Shown: positions 61,811-64,000 of the stretch, piece by piece
Layout of the letters: every line of letters begins with the position of its first letter
Position numbering within the stretch: the first letter of the stretch is position 1
Source of the DNA: Phormidesmis sp963710175
Lineage (GTDB): Bacteria > Cyanobacteriota > Cyanobacteriia > Phormidesmidales > Phormidesmidaceae
Length of the DNA stretch: 64,000 bases
Reading direction: 5' to 3'
Assembly (NCBI GenBank): GCA_963710175.1
Contig: CAVPZC010000001.1
Location: 310,001-374,000 of the forward strand
The notes under the pieces: generated by a model
The model's database searches: none
Told to the model about the DNA's origin: nothing
Seen by the model: the letters and a program-made list of their open reading frames with translations, nothing else
Program-made: the position numbers and the translations under genes

Positions 61811-62914
61811 TTGACGACCGCCTTTTCCTATCAGCTTCAGGCCCAGTGCAGCTACACTAAGGCCCGCGCGGGTGTGTTTCATACGCCTCACGGCCCGGTT
61901 CATACGCCTCGGTTTATGCCAGTAGGAACCCTGGCAAATGTCAAAACCATCACGCCGGCCCAGCTAAAAGACTGCAACGCCGAGATGGTGCTGGCCAATA
62001 CTTATCATCTGCATTTACAGCCCGGCGAAGACTTAATAGCAGCGGCGGGCGGCCTGCATAAATTCATGGGCTGGTCTGGCCCTATGCTGACTGACTCGGG
62101 TGGGTTTCAGGTTTTTAGCCTAAGCGAGATGCGCACCGTTACTGACGAGGGCGCTACCTTTCGCTCCCCTCGCGATGGCCGCCTGATTGAAATGCCGCCT
62201 GAGCGCTCGATTGAAATCCAAAATCAGCTGGGGGCCGATGTGATCATGGCCTTCGATGAGTGCCCGCCGTACCCTGCGACCCGCGAGGAAGTGGTGATGG
62301 CGACTGATCGCACTTACCGCTGGCTGAAGCGCTGCATTCAGGCTCACCAGCGCTCTGACCAGGCCCTGTTTGGCATTGTCCAGGGCGGTGTCTATTTGGA
62401 TTTGCGGCAGGCGGCGGCCAAAGATCTCGCAGCGCTAGATTTGCCCGGCTATGCCATTGGCGGCGTCAGCGTGGGCGAGCCGCCAGAACTGATTGCAGAT
62501 ATTGTCAAGGCGACAACGCCGCTGCTGCCTGAGCACAAGCCTCGCTACCTGATGGGGGTGGGCACCTACCGGGAGATGGCCCAGGCGATCGCCTCAGGCA
62601 TGGATCTGTTTGACTGCGTAATTCCCACCCGGTTTGCTCGTCACGGCGCAGCGCTGGTCCAGGGCGATCGCTGGAACCTGAAAAATGCCCGCTTCCGCCG
62701 CGACCTCACCCCGCTAGATGCGAGCTGCCCCTGTTACACCTGTCAAAACTTTACTCGCGCCTATCTCTGCCACCTGATTCACGCTCACGAGCTGCTGGCC
62801 TACACCTTGCTTTCTATTCACAACATCACCGAACTCATTCGCTTTACGACTTCAATTCGCGAGGCCATATTGCAAGATCACTTTGCCGAAACGTTTTCGA
62901 GCTGGTTGGCTTAG
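61811..62914 (+). CDS. tgt: tRNA-guanine(34) transglycosylase
   Basis: Replaces guanine-34 by queuine precursor preQ1 in tRNAs with GUN anticodons. The protein (367 residues) has MLTDSGGFQVFSLS with the base-recognition Asp, GIVQGGVY, the catalytic Asp in GMDLFDCVIPTRFARHG, and the zinc site CPCYTCQNFTRAYLCHLIHAHE. Start is TTG at 61811; no earlier ATG is available. psbK follows after 200 bp on the same strand, a neighbourhood I recall in other cyanobacteria. Confidence 0.97.
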   Translation: MTTAFSYQLQAQCSYTKARAGVFHTPHGPVHTPRFMPVGTLANVKTITPAQLKDCNAEMVLANTYHLHLQPGEDLIAAAGGLHKFMGWSGPMLTDSGGFQVFSLSEMRTVTDEGATFRSPRDGRLIEMPPERSIEIQNQLGADVIMAFDECPPYPATREEVVMATDRTYRWLKRCIQAHQRSDQALFGIVQGGVYLDLRQAAAKDLAALDLPGYAIGGVSVGEPPELIADIVKATTPLLPEHKPRYLMGVGTYREMAQAIASGMDLFDCVIPTRFARHGAALVQGDRWNLKNARFRRDLTPLDASCPCYTCQNFTRAYLCHLIHAHELLAYTLLSIHNITELIRFTTSIREAILQDHFAETFSSWLA

Positions 62915-63114
62915 CCGCCCTGGCTAACGGGCGTACTTGGCGCACTATCGTAACAATATGTTTACTGCTTTACGCCTTGAAAGTCGGGCTTGAAAGCTTG
63001 ACCCGCTAGTCCGTTGAGCTATTGTTTAGAATGATATGGCTGCTAATAGGGCGATCACAGGCCGTGATAAAATAGTGCTTACTGTTCAATGAGCATATTG
63101 GAGACACCGGATCT

Positions 63115-63252
63115 ATGGACGCCGCACTGCTGGTAGCAACCTTGCCCGAAGCCTACCGCGCCTTCGGACCTCTAATCGACGTTTTGCCCATTCTTCCTAT
63201 CTTCTTTTTGCTGCTTGCCTTTGTATGGCAAGCGTCGGTTGGCTTTAGATAG
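63115..63252 (+). CDS. psbK: Photosystem II reaction centre protein K
   Basis: One-helix PSII subunit of 45 residues. MDAALLVATLPEAYRAFGPL, then DVLPILPIFF and AFVWQASVGFR are the PsbK signature (LPEAY..F.P..DVLP.IP.FF....FVWQA.VGFR). A short leader precedes the mature form beginning around LPEAY. ATG at 63115 with TTGGAGACA upstream. Missed by length-limited gene callers. Two hairpins follow it. Confidence 0.96.
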   Translation: MDAALLVATLPEAYRAFGPLIDVLPILPIFFLLLAFVWQASVGFR

Positions 63253-63303
63253 AATGCAGCCCTGTCTATGTGACACACGTCTGTTCAACACACAATTTTC
63301 TGA

Positions 63304-63351
63304 CTGGAGTCTTCTGACTATGGCTTTCTAACCACAGTCAGAAGACTCCAG
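63304..63351. repeat. Perfect 16-bp inverted repeat after psbK
   Basis: CTGGAGTCTTCTGACT (63304-63319) is complementary to AGTCAGAAGACTCCAG (63336-63351), with a 16-nt loop. No T-tract follows. It may stabilise the psbK message 3' end or act with the terminator below. Confidence 0.85.
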
Positions 63352-63361
63352 CTTGACCCAC

Positions 63362-63398
63362 AAAGGTGAGCGTTCACACTGCTGAGCGCTCACCTTTT
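63362..63398 (+). terminator. Rho-independent terminator of psbK
   Basis: AAAGGTGAGCG (63362-63372) pairs with CGCTCACCTTT (63387-63397), 11 bp, and the stem ends in TTTT. It lies 14 nt after the 16-bp inverted repeat. Confidence 0.85.
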
Positions 63399-63801
63399 GT
63401 CTTAGGTATTAGGAGGCCGCCCTAGTCTCTTTGGTTTGTCGATAGTTTGATTGGCCTAGGTAAGTAGGCAACGCAGCAGGCGAGTAATTGCCGATTGGGT
63501 CACCGCCTTACGCCAGCATTTCTACCGACATATCAACTTTCCTTTGAAGATAAGCAACTCATTCCTACGTCATTTTTCGGTTTGGTTTAGGTTGAGTGCC
63601 GTGAGAATATTTCATCAAGAACGCTATATGTAAATAAATTTGTTGTATCGGTTTGCAAAACAGCGTTTAGACGATGCTATCAGCCAGATTCAGTACCTTA
63701 TCGCTGAACCAACTGATGAAGTGACACACATCCGAGCAGGCTTTGCCCACCTACTTTCACACTGAATGTATGCCATCTCTTGCAAATGCGATATCTACAC
63801 C
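63399..63801. other. 403-bp region before the last gene
   Basis: Holds a short plus-strand frame from a TTG near 63639 to TGA at 63767 (LLYRFAKQRLDDAISQIQYL...), which could be a small protein of about 42 residues but has no ATG and no recognised match. Otherwise no feature seen. Confidence 0.35.
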
Positions 63802-64000
63802 ATGCAATCTCTAAACTCTGTTAGCTCTGACCTAGTTCAAGCCGCTTCTACTGCACCCGCTTCTATTCCACCTGCTGCCATCCAATCAGATTCTCGACTG
63901 GCTTTAGGGCAGGCGGCGCGATCGCCTCACAAATCGGTGCGTCAGCCCAATCGCTCCTATCGCTGTCGGCCCAACAGCTGGCTCTCTCGCCCAGATACCA
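63802..64000 (+). CDS. Start of an unidentified gene (cut by right edge)
   Basis: Frame from ATG 63802 to the window end without a stop, 66 residues visible. It begins MQSLNSVSSDLVQAASTAPA, is Ser/Ala/Pro-rich at first and turns basic (ARSPHKSVRQPNRSYRCRP). It could be a disordered N-terminal region of a larger protein. No domain visible. Whether it is real depends on sequence beyond the window. Confidence 0.45.
   Translation, partial: MQSLNSVSSDLVQAASTAPASIPPAAIQSDSRLALGQAARSPHKSVRQPNRSYRCRPNSWLSRPDT

Noticed and set aside
1..64000. CRISPR arrays, rRNA operon, complete insertion sequences, prophage structural genes
   Set aside because: Looked for regularly spaced repeats, rRNA signatures, transposase motifs and phage gene order; none were seen anywhere in the window.

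Overview
The window is a chromosomal segment of a cyanobacterium. The evidence is direct: photosynthesis genes (apcF, petG, psbK, cytM), cyanophycin genes (cphA, cphB), the alkane pair aar/ado, type III glutamine synthetase (glnN) with an NtcA-type promoter, a Tic20-family protein, several domains largely confined to cyanobacteria (DUF3747, DUF3386, DUF4336, DUF4112), and very frequent HIP1 octamers (GCGATCGC). The many small scattered operons on both strands suggest a Leptolyngbya- or Phormidesmis-like filamentous lineage, but that placement is inference from general impression only.

Layout. 1-3.4 kb: cphB-cphA (minus), a DUF4404 protein, a YchJ/DoxX pair. 3.7-11.7 kb: manganese catalase, a RecD-like helicase, a small Cys protein, a Tic20-family protein, an FAH-family enzyme, rpsF with terminator, a coiled-coil protein, DedA, and an SLH-domain protein. 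11.9-20.5 kb: a DUF255 thioredoxin-domain protein, a Get3d-like ATPase, a DUF3747/amidase envelope hydrolase, a lipoprotein MsrA, a repeat-rich gap, a TVP38-like membrane protein and a DUF2945 protein. 20.9-28.3 kb: mostly poorly characterised cyanobacterial families plus RlpA, a KirBac-type K+ channel, an M28 peptidase, a caspase-fold protein with an EF-hand, and cytM. 28.7-35.3 kb: petG, a sugar kinase, apcF, glnN, a methyltransferase and trpF. 35.5-45.8 kb: an S2P protease with CBS domains, a broken Uma2 gene, a lipoate-ligase-like protein, YbjN, folE, accA, aar, ado and several small families. 46-47.9 kb: tRNA-Phe followed by an AT-richer two-gene cassette, a partial tRNA copy and a nested inverted repeat. 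47.9-55.7 kb: a thioesterase, a GGDEF relic, rplU-rpmA, an alpha-amylase homologue with altered catalytic motifs, a nitrilase-family enzyme, a cation/proton antiporter and murI. 55.7-64 kb: a 1.1-kb gap, a long-chain prenyl diphosphate synthase, a PfkB kinase/CYTH pair, leuD, cobS, tgt, psbK and the start of an unidentified gene.

How the genes connect. Nitrogen storage and nitrogen-starvation response are represented by cphAB and glnN. Fatty-acid and alkane synthesis are represented by accA, aar and ado in one strand-coherent block (ado-aar-accA). Cell-envelope growth is represented by murI, the amidase and RlpA. Photosynthetic apparatus subunits are scattered singly (petG, apcF, psbK).

The strongest candidate for something undescribed is the cassette at 46,134-47,580, next to tRNA-Phe. 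A ~293-residue soluble protein with a RexA-like order of segments is followed after 1 bp by a ~187-residue multi-pass membrane protein, and both lie between the tRNA and an 18/19-nt match to the tRNA interior. That is the form expected of a small satellite island carrying a RexAB-like phage-exclusion pair. It is an inference without any alignment, and the tests are stated in the findings.
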